Numbered from the stretch's first letter, positions 7,940 through 15,173 are shown. The stretch is DNA of 19,470 nucleotides from CAZILM01 sp964625325 (GCA_964625325.1 CAZVBA010000013.1:1-19470), one strand, 5' to 3'. Numbers and translations: made by a program. The notes: generated from the letters alone by a model not told the origin.

Positions 7940-7941
7940 AG

Positions 7942-9207
7942 TTAAAACTTAAATGAATTATCACCTATGACAATGGTTTGGCCCGGTTCCAAGCCTTGGC
8001 GCTCCAGCTCGTGCATGATACCCATTTTGCGCATTATGTCGCGCAGGCGGGCGATACCGGGTTGGCTACCAAAGTCAGTCCTACCGGCGAAACGCTCGAT
8101 TTTGCGGCCGGTTACCACAAATTTCTTGCCTTCCTTATTGATATGCCAGGAGTTTTCCTCGTTGAGGCGGAAGACCGGCAGATCGTCGGCCGGTTTAATC
8201 TTTTTGGCGCGTTTGCTGCGTTCGCGCTCTACCAGCTTCTTGATACTAAACAATATTGCTTTAACCCCTGCCTTGCTCTGCGACGAAAAGGCGGTAATGG
8301 GAGTTCTAGCTGGCACAGATTTTTTGAGTTCGCTTATTTTATCGGCAACGATGTCTTCGTCCAGCCCCTCGATCTTGGTCAGAGCCACAATCTGCGGCCG
8401 TTTGCTTAAGTCAACATCGTAGGCTGCCAGCTCCTTTTGAATAGTCCGATAAGCCGCGGCAATATCGTCATTATAAATGTCTATCAAGTGAAGCAATACG
8501 GCCGTTCGTTCGACGTGTCGCAAAAACTCATCACCCAGGCCCTTGCCTTGACTAGCGCCTTCAATCAGACCGGGGATGTCGGCAAAAAGTAAGGCTTCGT
8601 CGCCGACATCAACCACACCGAGGTTAGGCGTCAACGTCGTAAATGGATAATTGGCGATCTCCGGCCGGGCATTACTGACAGTGGCCAGTAGAGTGGATTT
8701 GCCGGCATTAGGTAGCCCGACGATACCAACGTCGGCTATCATTTTGAGTTCCAACACGGCTTGGCACTGTTCGCCGCGTTCGCCTTTTTCAGCCACCCTT
8801 GGCGCTTGGCGGGTACTACTAGTAAAGTGGGCGTTGCCATAGCCGCCCTGGCCGCCCTTAGCAATTACGGCTGTTTGACCGTCTTCGGTTAAATCGGCTA
8901 ACACGCCGTCTCCAGCACTCGACATGATCGTGCCGACGGGTACTTGAACAAGTAGCGGCGGTGCAGTTTTGCCGTGTTTTCTAGTTTTACCGCCGGGTTG
9001 GCCGTCTTCGGCCCTGAGTAGTTTTTTGTAACGAAAAGCGGCCAAGGTATTTTGATTACGGCTGGCTACAAGCACTACGTCACCGCCATTGCCGCCGTCA
9101 CCGCCGTCCGGTCCGCCATTAGCAACATACTTCTCATGGCGAAACGACAACTTGCCATCACCACCGTTGCCAGCTTGCACCGATACCTCAACTTTATCCA
9201 CAAACAT
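7942..9207 (-). CDS. obg: Obg/CgtA GTPase
   Basis: Ribosome-associated GTPase needed for 50S assembly and the stress response. All three domains are present in 421 residues. The glycine-rich Obg fold spans 1-158 (NGGDGKLSFRHEKY, GGPDGGDGGNGGDV). The G domain has P-loop GLPNAGKST (164-172), switch II DIPG (210-213), G4 TKIE (277-280, where most Obg proteins have NKxD) and G5 around FSSQ. The C-terminal OCT domain is about 345-415 (GRKIERFAGRTDFGSQPGIARL). Start ATG 9207; no Shine-Dalgarno. It lies 39 bp downstream of the LysM-CHAP gene and 2 nt upstream of sbcB. Confidence 0.97.
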   Translation of the reverse strand: MFVDKVEVSVQAGNGGDGKLSFRHEKYVANGGPDGGDGGNGGDVVLVASRNQNTLAAFRYKKLLRAEDGQPGGKTRKHGKTAPPLLVQVPVGTIMSSAGDGVLADLTEDGQTAVIAKGGQGGYGNAHFTSSTRQAPRVAEKGERGEQCQAVLELKMIADVGIVGLPNAGKSTLLATVSNARPEIANYPFTTLTPNLGVVDVGDEALLFADIPGLIEGASQGKGLGDEFLRHVERTAVLLHLIDIYNDDIAAAYRTIQKELAAYDVDLSKRPQIVALTKIEGLDEDIVADKISELKKSVPARTPITAFSSQSKAGVKAILFSIKKLVERERSKRAKKIKPADDLPVFRLNEENSWHINKEGKKFVVTGRKIERFAGRTDFGSQPGIARLRDIMRKMGIMHELERQGLEPGQTIVIGDNSFKF

Positions 9208-9226
9208 GTCTATAGCGTATCTGTTT

Positions 9227-9247
9227 TAGGGACTAGGGTCTAGGGGT
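9227..9247. repeat. Three tandem TAGGGNN heptamers
   Basis: Plus-strand TAGGGAC, TAGGGTC and TAGGGGT follow each other without gap in the 39-bp space between obg and the LysM-CHAP gene, ending at the stop codon of the latter. There are three G-tracts, one fewer than a canonical quadruplex. Function unknown. Confidence 0.7.
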
Positions 9248-10284
9248 TAATAAATAAACTTGAGGCTGCCGGCGGAGCTGATGAGACGATAGTCACGGCG
9301 GGCCCAGCCGCCGGCCGGGCGTGAGTCGGTCATTGAGACTTGGCCGCTGGCGTTCATTTCAGAAATCCAAAAGCTGCCGTCGGAGTTGACGGCTTCAACG
9401 ACTGATACGTGGTTGCCGGCCTGATTGACAGCGACGGCACCGACGGCCGGGCTCAGACCCGTCGGTAAACCGGCCCGCTGGGCCAGGTAGTACCAGCTGT
9501 AGGCATTGCCCAGGTTACTAGGCACCGGGCGGCCCAATTCGGCCCGACGATTAGCAGCATACCAGGTGCACCAACCGTAATCGTAGCCGTTAGAACCAAA
9601 AGTGGCCGAAAAACCAAAGGCAAAGCTAGGCTGGCTAAAGCTAGTGGTCCGATCGGCCATCTGTAAACCATCCGGAATGATAATCTTCTTACCGACTGGT
9701 AGGCCGCCGGTTTCAGCGTCGTTAAATTCAACTATCTGGTCTTTGTTGGCTTGGTATTTTTTGGCCAGGCTGTCCGGGGTATCACCCGACGCGGCCGTAT
9801 AAACAATGCCGTTTACACCGGGCAACACAAATATATGCTTGCCGGCTGGAATGGTGTCACCGTTACCTAAGCCATTCGACCAACGAATCGTGTTGGAAGT
9901 CACGGCAAATTTAGCGGCCAGACCACTAATTGTGTCGCCGTCCTTGGCTATATAATCCTGGATATCCTTACGCGATTTCTGGGCCGTGGCTACAATCTGG
10001 GGCTTAGCTACAACGGTATTGTCGGCCGGCGTAATAGACAGCTGGGCATTGAAAGACTCGGCGTAGTTTTTGACCGAGGTTGCTTCGGCCATATGGGTCA
10101 AACGGGCTACATTAACGGCAATATCAGCTGAAGACAATTGATCGAGCGGGTTAGCGGCTACCGAACCGGAGCCGACGCTGGCACTTTGCTGGACCGCCTG
10201 GCTGGTATTGGGATTCCGCAACACGAATAGGACCACTGCACCCATTAGTACCAGGTTGGCGCCGAGCAGACTGTAGCGCACCAC
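9247..10284 (-). CDS. Membrane-anchored LysM-CHAP peptidoglycan hydrolase
   Basis: A predicted cell-wall amidase/endopeptidase. From GTG 10284 (345 residues), domains in order: membrane segment about 5-22, linker, LysM 1 about 112-154 (IAKDGDTISGLAAKF), LysM 2 about 162-206 (AASGDTPDSLAKKY), and a CHAP domain about 230-335. Its catalytic Cys239 lies in GWCTWYA and His292 in GNHVSVVE, followed by ISEMNA. LysM binds N-acetylglucosamine polymers; CHAP cleaves peptide links. The start is doubtful: the frame stays open to TAG at 10390-10392, and upstream codons encode a basic stretch (RRLFRRSRKR) right before the membrane helix, as a cytoplasmic anchor would. There is no ATG/GTG/TTG there. Candidate non-AUG starts are ATA 10386 (GGAG 7 nt upstream) and ATT 10320 (AAGG 8 nt upstream). 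It has its own promoter and a structured leader. Confidence 0.93.
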   Translation of the reverse strand: MVRYSLLGANLVLMGAVVLFVLRNPNTSQAVQQSASVGSGSVAANPLDQLSSADIAVNVARLTHMAEATSVKNYAESFNAQLSITPADNTVVAKPQIVATAQKSRKDIQDYIAKDGDTISGLAAKFAVTSNTIRWSNGLGNGDTIPAGKHIFVLPGVNGIVYTAASGDTPDSLAKKYQANKDQIVEFNDAETGGLPVGKKIIIPDGLQMADRTTSFSQPSFAFGFSATFGSNGYDYGWCTWYAANRRAELGRPVPSNLGNAYSWYYLAQRAGLPTGLSPAVGAVAVNQAGNHVSVVEAVNSDGSFWISEMNASGQVSMTDSRPAGGWARRDYRLISSAGSLKFIY

Positions 10285-10386
10285 ACGCTTGCGGGAACGC
10301 CGAAAAAGGCGCCGATAAATACCAGTCGCCTTAACAAAATTGAGACGTGGGTGAGCCTCATCGAGGCTATTTATTGTGCTACGTAT

Positions 10387-10506
10387 GGTCTAACTCCGTG
10401 TCCTTGAGCGGACAAACCTGTTACAACGTTTATTTACATAAGTGTTGCAACAGATATGGCTTCAGATCCGGACTCCAGAGGTCACCATCTGTTAACCATG
10501 ACCTCT
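10387..10506 (-). ncRNA. Candidate structured 5' leader of the LysM-CHAP gene
   Basis: Three pairings are visible. P1: inverted repeat 10477-10484/10499-10506 (AGAGGTCA/TGACCTCT), 14-nt loop. P2: 10418-10427/10444-10453, 10 bp with one G-U, 16-nt loop. P3: 10399-10403/10410-10414 (TGTCC/GGACA), just before GGAG at 10397-10394. The P1 loop holds AACAGAT (10493-10487), complementary to ATCTGTT (10455-10449), which overlaps the P2 strand, so P2 and the loop contact compete. This resembles a switch, but I match it to no known riboswitch class. If transcription starts near 10500, most of the 5' arm of P1 is not transcribed. Confidence 0.4.
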
Positions 10507-10535
10507 ATATTAGCAAGAATAGGGGCCTAAATCAA
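10507..10535 (-). promoter_or_regulatory. Sigma70-type promoter TTGATT-N17-TAATAT for the LysM-CHAP gene
   Basis: Minus strand: -35 TTGATT at 10535-10530, a 17-nt spacer, -10 TAATAT at 10512-10507. The start point would be near 10500. A dyad (10477-10506) begins immediately after the -10, where a repressor could block initiation. Confidence 0.6.
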
Positions 10536-10680
10536 CGCGTTTTGGGCCCATCTCACCCCTGTTACGGTACTATTTCTACCCTGTTAATGGTTGGTACGCG
10601 ACGTTCTTCGCTAAAACCACGACATTTCATTCGTGACTACAGAAAATGTCCACCGGACATTTCTGCCCCTGTTGAATGGT
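10536..10680. other. Intergenic stretch with short direct repeats, no gene seen
   Basis: With the leader, this completes a non-coding stretch of about 294 bp. It holds two imperfect copies of ATTTCT(G/A)CC(C)CTGTT(G)AATGG on the plus strand (10659-10679 and 10572-10590) and a third shorter CCCCTGTTACGG (10556-10567). A 161-codon plus-strand frame crosses it but has no Shine-Dalgarno, is Cys/Arg-rich and runs antisense into mltG, so it was not called. Confidence 0.6.
10644..10662 (-). terminator. Weak candidate terminator hairpin after mltG
   Basis: A perfect 8-bp stem with 3-nt loop (AAATGTCC-GGT-GGACATTT on the minus strand), starting 19 nt after the mltG stop and followed by a short TTTTCTGT. 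The stem is only half GC and the T tract is broken, so termination would be inefficient. It may instead be a binding site. Confidence 0.35.
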
Positions 10681-11730
10681 CTAATTACAGAGTTTTTTGC
10701 AGTGTTCTTGAACCAGGGCTTCGTGTTCCTCGAGCGTATGTGAAAAGTAAGTCTTGCCGTCATCGCCGGCAACGAAGAATAGCCAGTCAGTTGTCGCCGG
10801 GTGAGCCACGGCATTCAGACTGTCGGCACTGACATTGCTAATTGGCCCTGGCGGCAAACCGTCGTGCAGATGGGTATTATAGGGCGAATCAAACGTTACC
10901 GATGGCGCCTTATCGGCTAGGATTGAGCCGTAGAAGGCTGTGACGTCGGAGCCCAGCCGCATATTCTCATGCAGGCGCTTTAGAAAGACCTGGGCCACTT
11001 TGGGCCGGTCGGCCGGGTTGGAAACCTCTGTCTCAACTATGGAAGCCAAGGTAACACCCTGATACACGGTCAAGCCCTGCTGTACGAAGCCGTTGCGGAC
11101 ATCTGGTGTCAGGCGCTTTTGCATCTGGTCCAAGTACTTGGTAATCAAATCTTCCGGCTTGGTGTTGGCGTCTTTCTGAATCGACTCCGGGTAAATATAA
11201 CCTTCCAGGCTGGTTACTTCTTTCGGCAATTCGACCAGCGCCGGGTGGTCGCGATACAGATCCGGCTTGAGGGCCCTGTCGACATCTTTGGCAGCAAAGC
11301 CATTATTAATTAGGATGCTGCGCACCTCGTCAATGCGGCGGCCGGGTGGAATGGTCACCAGTGCCGTGTCTACCCTGCCCTGTGTCATAATGCTGACAAT
11401 TTCGGCGACGCTCTGGCTGGGCCGTAGTGCATAGGAGCCGGCTTGCAGCTTATCGCGGACTTCTTGGCTGCTGACATACCACTGAAACGCCCAGTCACTA
11501 CGGATGACACCTTCTTTTTTAAGCAAGCTGGCTATTTTACTAACTGAGGCACCGCTGGGAACGGTGATAACGTGGACGGTTTTGACGCTGCTGAGCGGCT
11601 TGAGGTTCTCATGATAAACATGGCGTACCACGACCATTGATAATATGGCCACGGCGACCATGGCCCCAACTATCCAGGTCAGCAGCATGGGCCACTTACG
11701 GTAGCGTGATTTGAGATTATATTTTGCCAT
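10681..11730 (-). CDS. mltG: Endolytic murein transglycosylase MltG (YceG-like)
   Basis: Inner-membrane lytic transglycosylase that cuts nascent glycan strands and is thought to end their polymerisation. In 349 residues: basic N-terminus, membrane helix about 14-36, a LysM-like segment (about 51-118, ITVPSGASVSKIASLLKKEG), then the YceG domain with SLEGYIYPES (174-183), catalytic E233 in TLASIVETE, and the family signature SPYNTHLHDGLPPGPISN (282-299). The C-terminus (FFVAGDDGKTYFSHTLEEHEALV) is also typical. It starts 1 nt after the ruvX stop with no Shine-Dalgarno, so translation is probably coupled. Its neighbour downstream is another peptidoglycan enzyme, although that gene has its own promoter. 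Ends in TAG. Confidence 0.95.
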   Translation of the reverse strand: MAKYNLKSRYRKWPMLLTWIVGAMVAVAILSMVVVRHVYHENLKPLSSVKTVHVITVPSGASVSKIASLLKKEGVIRSDWAFQWYVSSQEVRDKLQAGSYALRPSQSVAEIVSIMTQGRVDTALVTIPPGRRIDEVRSILINNGFAAKDVDRALKPDLYRDHPALVELPKEVTSLEGYIYPESIQKDANTKPEDLITKYLDQMQKRLTPDVRNGFVQQGLTVYQGVTLASIVETEVSNPADRPKVAQVFLKRLHENMRLGSDVTAFYGSILADKAPSVTFDSPYNTHLHDGLPPGPISNVSADSLNAVAHPATTDWLFFVAGDDGKTYFSHTLEEHEALVQEHCKKLCN

Positions 11731-11731
11731 A

Positions 11732-12139
11732 TTAGGTTTGCGGCTGAGCGCTCAAGAAATCCTCAAGTATGAGGCAAGCCGCCAGCGCGTCGACCGCCTC
11801 TTTATTATAACGTACTCCTCTGGTCTTTAGCTCGTGCTCGGCTTGTTGGCTGGTCAAAGTTTCGTCTTGCCATTTGATGCTCAGACCCAAACTTTTCTGG
11901 AGTCCTTGAGCCATTTCACGAATTGTTTGGGTCTGAGCAGTGACTTGGCCTTGGAGGCCGCGTGGCAAACCAATCACCAGCGTCGTAACGTCATGCTCTT
12001 TAATTAAAGCTTGCAAAGCGTTAGATAAGTTCTGGTCGTTAGGCAGGGTTGTCAGCGGTTGAGCCAGTCGCGCAACAGTATTAGCTCGCGCCACACCAAT
12101 GCGTTTCTCGCCCAAATCCAAAGCCAGGATATTTGCCAT
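11732..12139 (-). CDS. ruvX: Putative Holliday junction resolvase / pre-16S rRNA nuclease YqgF (RuvX)
   Basis: An RNase H-fold nuclease of 135 residues (family 130-150). The acidic residues sit in place: D8 in LALDLGEKRIGVA, E93 in QDETLTS, D117 in VDALAACLILEDFL, with VIGLPRGLQG in between. YqgF is linked to 5' maturation of 16S rRNA in E. coli and proposed as a resolvase elsewhere; the sequence cannot choose between these. A TATAGT box 6 nt before ATG 12139 suggests a separate leaderless transcript inside the run of genes; the upstream stop is 25 nt away. It directly precedes mltG with a 1-nt gap. Confidence 0.95.
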   Translation of the reverse strand: MANILALDLGEKRIGVARANTVARLAQPLTTLPNDQNLSNALQALIKEHDVTTLVIGLPRGLQGQVTAQTQTIREMAQGLQKSLGLSIKWQDETLTSQQAEHELKTRGVRYNKEAVDALAACLILEDFLSAQPQT

Positions 12140-12145
12140 CTAATA

Positions 12146-12151
12146 ACTATA
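12146..12151 (-). promoter_or_regulatory. -10 box, leaderless start of ruvX
   Basis: The minus strand reads TATAGT (5 of 6), then TATTAG (6 nt), then ATG 12139, in the 25-bp gap after the 557-aa gene. Initiation 7 nt after the box would fall on the A of the ATG. No Shine-Dalgarno is present. Confidence 0.4.
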
Positions 12152-12164
12152 CAACAAGGTTAGT

Positions 12165-13838
12165 TTATTGGTTCGAGGGTTGGCCGTTAGGCTGTAGGAA
12201 AACTACAGTAATGCGGCTCTGTCTGGACGGTGTCGCGCCGACCCAGAACGGGCTGTAATCAATTTTTACTTCCTTGATGCCGGGGCGCGCTTCGATGATA
12301 GATTGGGTATCGCCGCGCTTTTTACCAGCAATCGCCTTCTTAATTGCCGCGGCATCCAGCTGCGGACCGGCTTCAGCATTAGTCTGCAGGTTTACTTTTA
12401 CGTTGGTATCGGACACTTTGTTAGTCACACTAACCTGAGCCTTATCAAGCCCTTCGCTAAGAATCGTTTGCTTGCCTTGGTCGATGTGTTTCTTAACCTC
12501 GGCATCAACCAGTTTCTTGAGTTCATCATTCTTAACACTGAGCATGGTATAGCTGATGGTAAGGTTGACGCTAACTTCTGAAGCTTCATCGCCAACGTTG
12601 GGAGTACTAGTAACGGCTGGTGTACCAACGTTGAAGGTATCGGTGATGACAAATAGTTTGTCGGCTTTCATTTGCTTGGTGAGCTCGGCCTTAGCGGCGT
12701 CATTATTGCGATCCAAAATCTTCTGTTTGCCAGCATCAACGTCGGCTTGGGCAACTGTTTTGACAATTTTGCTTGTGCCACCAGTCATTGCTGAGCCATG
12801 GCCTGAAATATCGCTAGCGCTCGATGAATAGTCGCGAGCACCCAGATTGTATTTATCGCCGGCTTGATCTGAAGTAACGGTAACATTCGCCGATTGATCC
12901 TTTTTACAGACCCCACCTCCGGTGAAATTACTGGCCGGAACAGTTACATCTTTATTAGTACGAAAAACAAAACCGTTGCTGCTGAAAGCGGTGTTGGCGG
13001 GTAGTGTTGTGTCTGTATTATTGTTGGACGGACAGTAGTAAACGGTCATTGTACCGGTGGCTTTGGTACCTTCATCTTTCTGGCCGGTTGTGGTTACCTT
13101 TTCGCTGTCGGTTTTAGTAAACGTTTTTTGGGTGGCTGGCAGGATATTTTGGGCCGTGTCCACGGCCTTAGCACCAGTGTCGGCCGTAAAATCAAGACTG
13201 GTGTTGACGCTAGAACTGTCAGTGGTGATAGTGATGTGGGCTTTCGGCAGTATTTTATAGGCAAATATCCATAGCAGTAATAAGACGACGAGACCGCCGA
13301 TACCCAGGAAGAGTTTTTTGCGGAAACTATCAAAATTGGGCACTTTGAGCTTCTTATTTTTAGCCTTCTTGCCGGCAGCCCCGGCGACTGCAGCTTCATC
13401 GGGCTCATCATCTACCTCAATGGTTTCTTCGGCTTCGTCCGCAGGCAGACCGGCCAACTCGCCAATGGCGGCGCTTTTATCAACCGGCACGTCTTCGACT
13501 TCGCCGCTCTCGCTGACGGTTTCCAGCAAGTCACTTGGCGTGGTTGGCGGATCAGGCACCTGGGGCGCGCTTTGCAGAGTTTTAGCAACGTAGAGACCGA
13601 CGGCTCCTGCCAACGGCAGCAAATTAGCTTCAGACGTAATCAACACGACCTTTTTCTTATGCCCGCCGGCGCTACGTTTAAGCAGCTTCATATTAACAAT
13701 GCTCTGTAGTACAGTGGCTCGCTTGGGCAGCACCAAGGCAACAATCTTTTCTTCACTGGCGCGCACTTTCTCAATGATGCCGGTTATGTCATCGTCTACA
13801 TCGATATAAATTGTGTCTTTGCCCGGTGTGCTAGCCAT
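12165..13838 (-). CDS. Single-pass membrane protein with baseplate J-like exported domain
   Basis: A 557-residue protein of a type I recall from CPR genomes, often labelled 'baseplate J-like'; its function is unknown. The cytoplasmic part (1-92, IYIDVDDDITGIIEKVRASEEKIVALVLPKRA, KKVVLITSEANLLPLAGAVGLYVAK) looks like a compact alternating alpha/beta domain. An acidic linker (93-152), a basic patch (157-175) and one membrane helix (176-198) follow. The exported part is Thr/Ser-rich with KATGTMTVYYC, a second Cys in GGGVCKK (possible disulfide), and GDKYNLGARD, typical of the J-like domain. It starts 1 nt after the FtsA/PilM-like gene, with AAGG 7 nt upstream of ATG. The tight link suggests the two products work together, the cytoplasmic domain meeting the ATPase. 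Confidence 0.85.
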   Translation of the reverse strand: MASTPGKDTIYIDVDDDITGIIEKVRASEEKIVALVLPKRATVLQSIVNMKLLKRSAGGHKKKVVLITSEANLLPLAGAVGLYVAKTLQSAPQVPDPPTTPSDLLETVSESGEVEDVPVDKSAAIGELAGLPADEAEETIEVDDEPDEAAVAGAAGKKAKNKKLKVPNFDSFRKKLFLGIGGLVVLLLLWIFAYKILPKAHITITTDSSSVNTSLDFTADTGAKAVDTAQNILPATQKTFTKTDSEKVTTTGQKDEGTKATGTMTVYYCPSNNNTDTTLPANTAFSSNGFVFRTNKDVTVPASNFTGGGVCKKDQSANVTVTSDQAGDKYNLGARDYSSSASDISGHGSAMTGGTSKIVKTVAQADVDAGKQKILDRNNDAAKAELTKQMKADKLFVITDTFNVGTPAVTSTPNVGDEASEVSVNLTISYTMLSVKNDELKKLVDAEVKKHIDQGKQTILSEGLDKAQVSVTNKVSDTNVKVNLQTNAEAGPQLDAAAIKKAIAGKKRGDTQSIIEARPGIKEVKIDYSPFWVGATPSRQSRITVVFLQPNGQPSNQ

Positions 13839-13839
13839 G

Positions 13840-15135
13840 TTAGACCTTCAAAATTCTGTCTATTCTTTCTTTAATAGTACCGCCTTGGTCATTGCCGGTT
13901 TGGTGCATGGTGTCTAAACCGACGCGCAACAAACCCATGGCGGTTATGAATGTATGATCGGTAACCGAGCCGGTTTTGTCAACGATACCGACGACCTGCT
14001 CAGGTTGAATGTGTTGGACAATCGGCTTGCGCGTAAAAGGTAGTTCTTTGTACCAACTGCTTTCTTCGAGCCGGTCCATCAACAGGTCCAGGCTGGAGCC
14101 ACCACCGCAGAGCAGTAGCTTGTGTGGCAAGTGGTCGAGTTTATCAAACTCGCCAAGGGCCAGGTCGACACCGCTCATCCAGACATCGAGTGTTTTATTA
14201 AGCGAGGCTTCAATCTCGGCCGCCTTGGCCTTGGGCAGCTTATTGGTGCCAATGGCCAGTTTGGCGGTTTCGGCCTCTTCAAAATCAATGCCCAGGTCTT
14301 TTTCAATTGAACGAGTGTAGGCCCGGCCGCCGATGCCAAACATCTTGGTGCCCTGCACGCCGCCGTCATTGATAACGGCAATATCGGTGGTACCGCCACC
14401 GACGTCCATCAGTACGGCACTCATATTGGCATTGGGGTCGTCGCCAATCATCGAGCGGGCTACGGCGAAAGGTTCGGCCGCTACCGCCAGTAAATCAAGG
14501 TCCAGTTCGTGGGCAGTTCGCTCCAGGGCCCCGATATGTATCATTGGTGCGAAAGCGGTATAGAGCTGGACAATCACTTCTTTGCCCTGAAAACCGACCG
14601 GATTAGTTACTTTATAACCATCTATCTCCATACTAACCAGGGCACTGTTGACCATGCGGATTTCAACTTCTTTGCCGCCCAGTTCCCAGGCCAACTGTTG
14701 TTTGGCGCGCTGGCTGGCGCGTTCCTGCACCAGGCCGATAATGCGCTCAACTTCGGCCATATCCAGGGGTTTGCTAGCGTCCTTGCGGGTACAACGAATG
14801 GTGGTAGTAGTGCCTTTGACTAACTCGCCGGCAATGCCCAGCACAGCCGTCCGTACGCTGACGCCGCATTGTTTCTCGGCATCATTGAGGGCTTTATCAC
14901 AATTGGCTACCACCGCGCCGATATCCGAAATAGCGCCGGCTTGCATATCAGTCAGCGACTGATGGGCCCGGCCAACACCTAAAATTTCAATGCTATCGCC
15001 GACCACTTGGCCTATCAATGCTTTGACAAATTCGGTGCCAATATCAAGGGCGACTAAGTGCTGAACGCTACTTTTCTTTTTTGTTTTGGTGCGGGCAATG
15101 GCTTGTTTGCCCAAGGACTTAACTTTATCAAGCAT
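13840..15135 (-). CDS. FtsA/PilM-like actin-fold ATPase
   Basis: 431 residues with the actin/Hsp70 ATPase fold. Phosphate 1 motif is VALDIGTEFVKALIG (28-42); an SHS2-like insert follows; phosphate 2 is VLMDVGGGTTDIAVI; then FGIGGRAYTRSIEKDLGIDFEEAE and an adenosine motif in LLLCGGGSSLDLL. These match FtsA and PilM about equally. The C-terminus (GTIKERIDRILKV) could form a short amphipathic helix like the FtsA membrane-targeting sequence, which favours an FtsA-type role at the inner membrane. No pilN, pilO or ftsZ is in view. It is first in a run with the 557-aa membrane protein, ruvX and mltG, and has an extended -10 promoter 10 nt before ATG 15135 without a Shine-Dalgarno. Confidence 0.88.
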   Translation of the reverse strand: MLDKVKSLGKQAIARTKTKKKSSVQHLVALDIGTEFVKALIGQVVGDSIEILGVGRAHQSLTDMQAGAISDIGAVVANCDKALNDAEKQCGVSVRTAVLGIAGELVKGTTTTIRCTRKDASKPLDMAEVERIIGLVQERASQRAKQQLAWELGGKEVEIRMVNSALVSMEIDGYKVTNPVGFQGKEVIVQLYTAFAPMIHIGALERTAHELDLDLLAVAAEPFAVARSMIGDDPNANMSAVLMDVGGGTTDIAVINDGGVQGTKMFGIGGRAYTRSIEKDLGIDFEEAETAKLAIGTNKLPKAKAAEIEASLNKTLDVWMSGVDLALGEFDKLDHLPHKLLLCGGGSSLDLLMDRLEESSWYKELPFTRKPIVQHIQPEQVVGIVDKTGSVTDHTFITAMGLLRVGLDTMHQTGNDQGGTIKERIDRILKV

Positions 15136-15145
15136 AATCGTTACG

Positions 15146-15154
15146 ATTATAGCA
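15146..15154 (-). promoter_or_regulatory. Extended -10 promoter of the FtsA/PilM-like gene, near-leaderless
   Basis: The minus strand reads TGC-TATAAT, then 10 nt, then ATG 15135. The predicted leader is 3-4 nt. The ten-base string TGCTATAATC is identical to that before uvrA. No -35 box is evident. Confidence 0.6.
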
Positions 15155-15173
15155 CAACAGAGGTGTTATTGGT

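Noticed and set aside
9205..9215. Leaderless -10 for obg (TACGCT or TATAGA near the ATG)
   Set aside because: Both candidates match poorly or lie too close to the ATG. The evidence is too weak to list as a promoter.
9227..9247. G-quadruplex
   Set aside because: Only three G-tracts are present; no fourth lies within reach.
10354..10368. Hairpin AGCCTC/GAGGCT with 3-nt loop as a terminator
   Set aside because: No T tract follows, and the segment probably lies inside the extended LysM-CHAP coding frame.
10387..10680. RNase P RNA, tmRNA, SRP RNA or a known riboswitch in the long gap
   Set aside because: I looked for their conserved cores on both strands and found none. Only unmatched hairpins remain.
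10347..10832. 161-codon plus-strand frame across the intergenic region
   Set aside because: Cys/Arg-rich composition, no Shine-Dalgarno, no domain, and its 3' third is antisense to conserved mltG.
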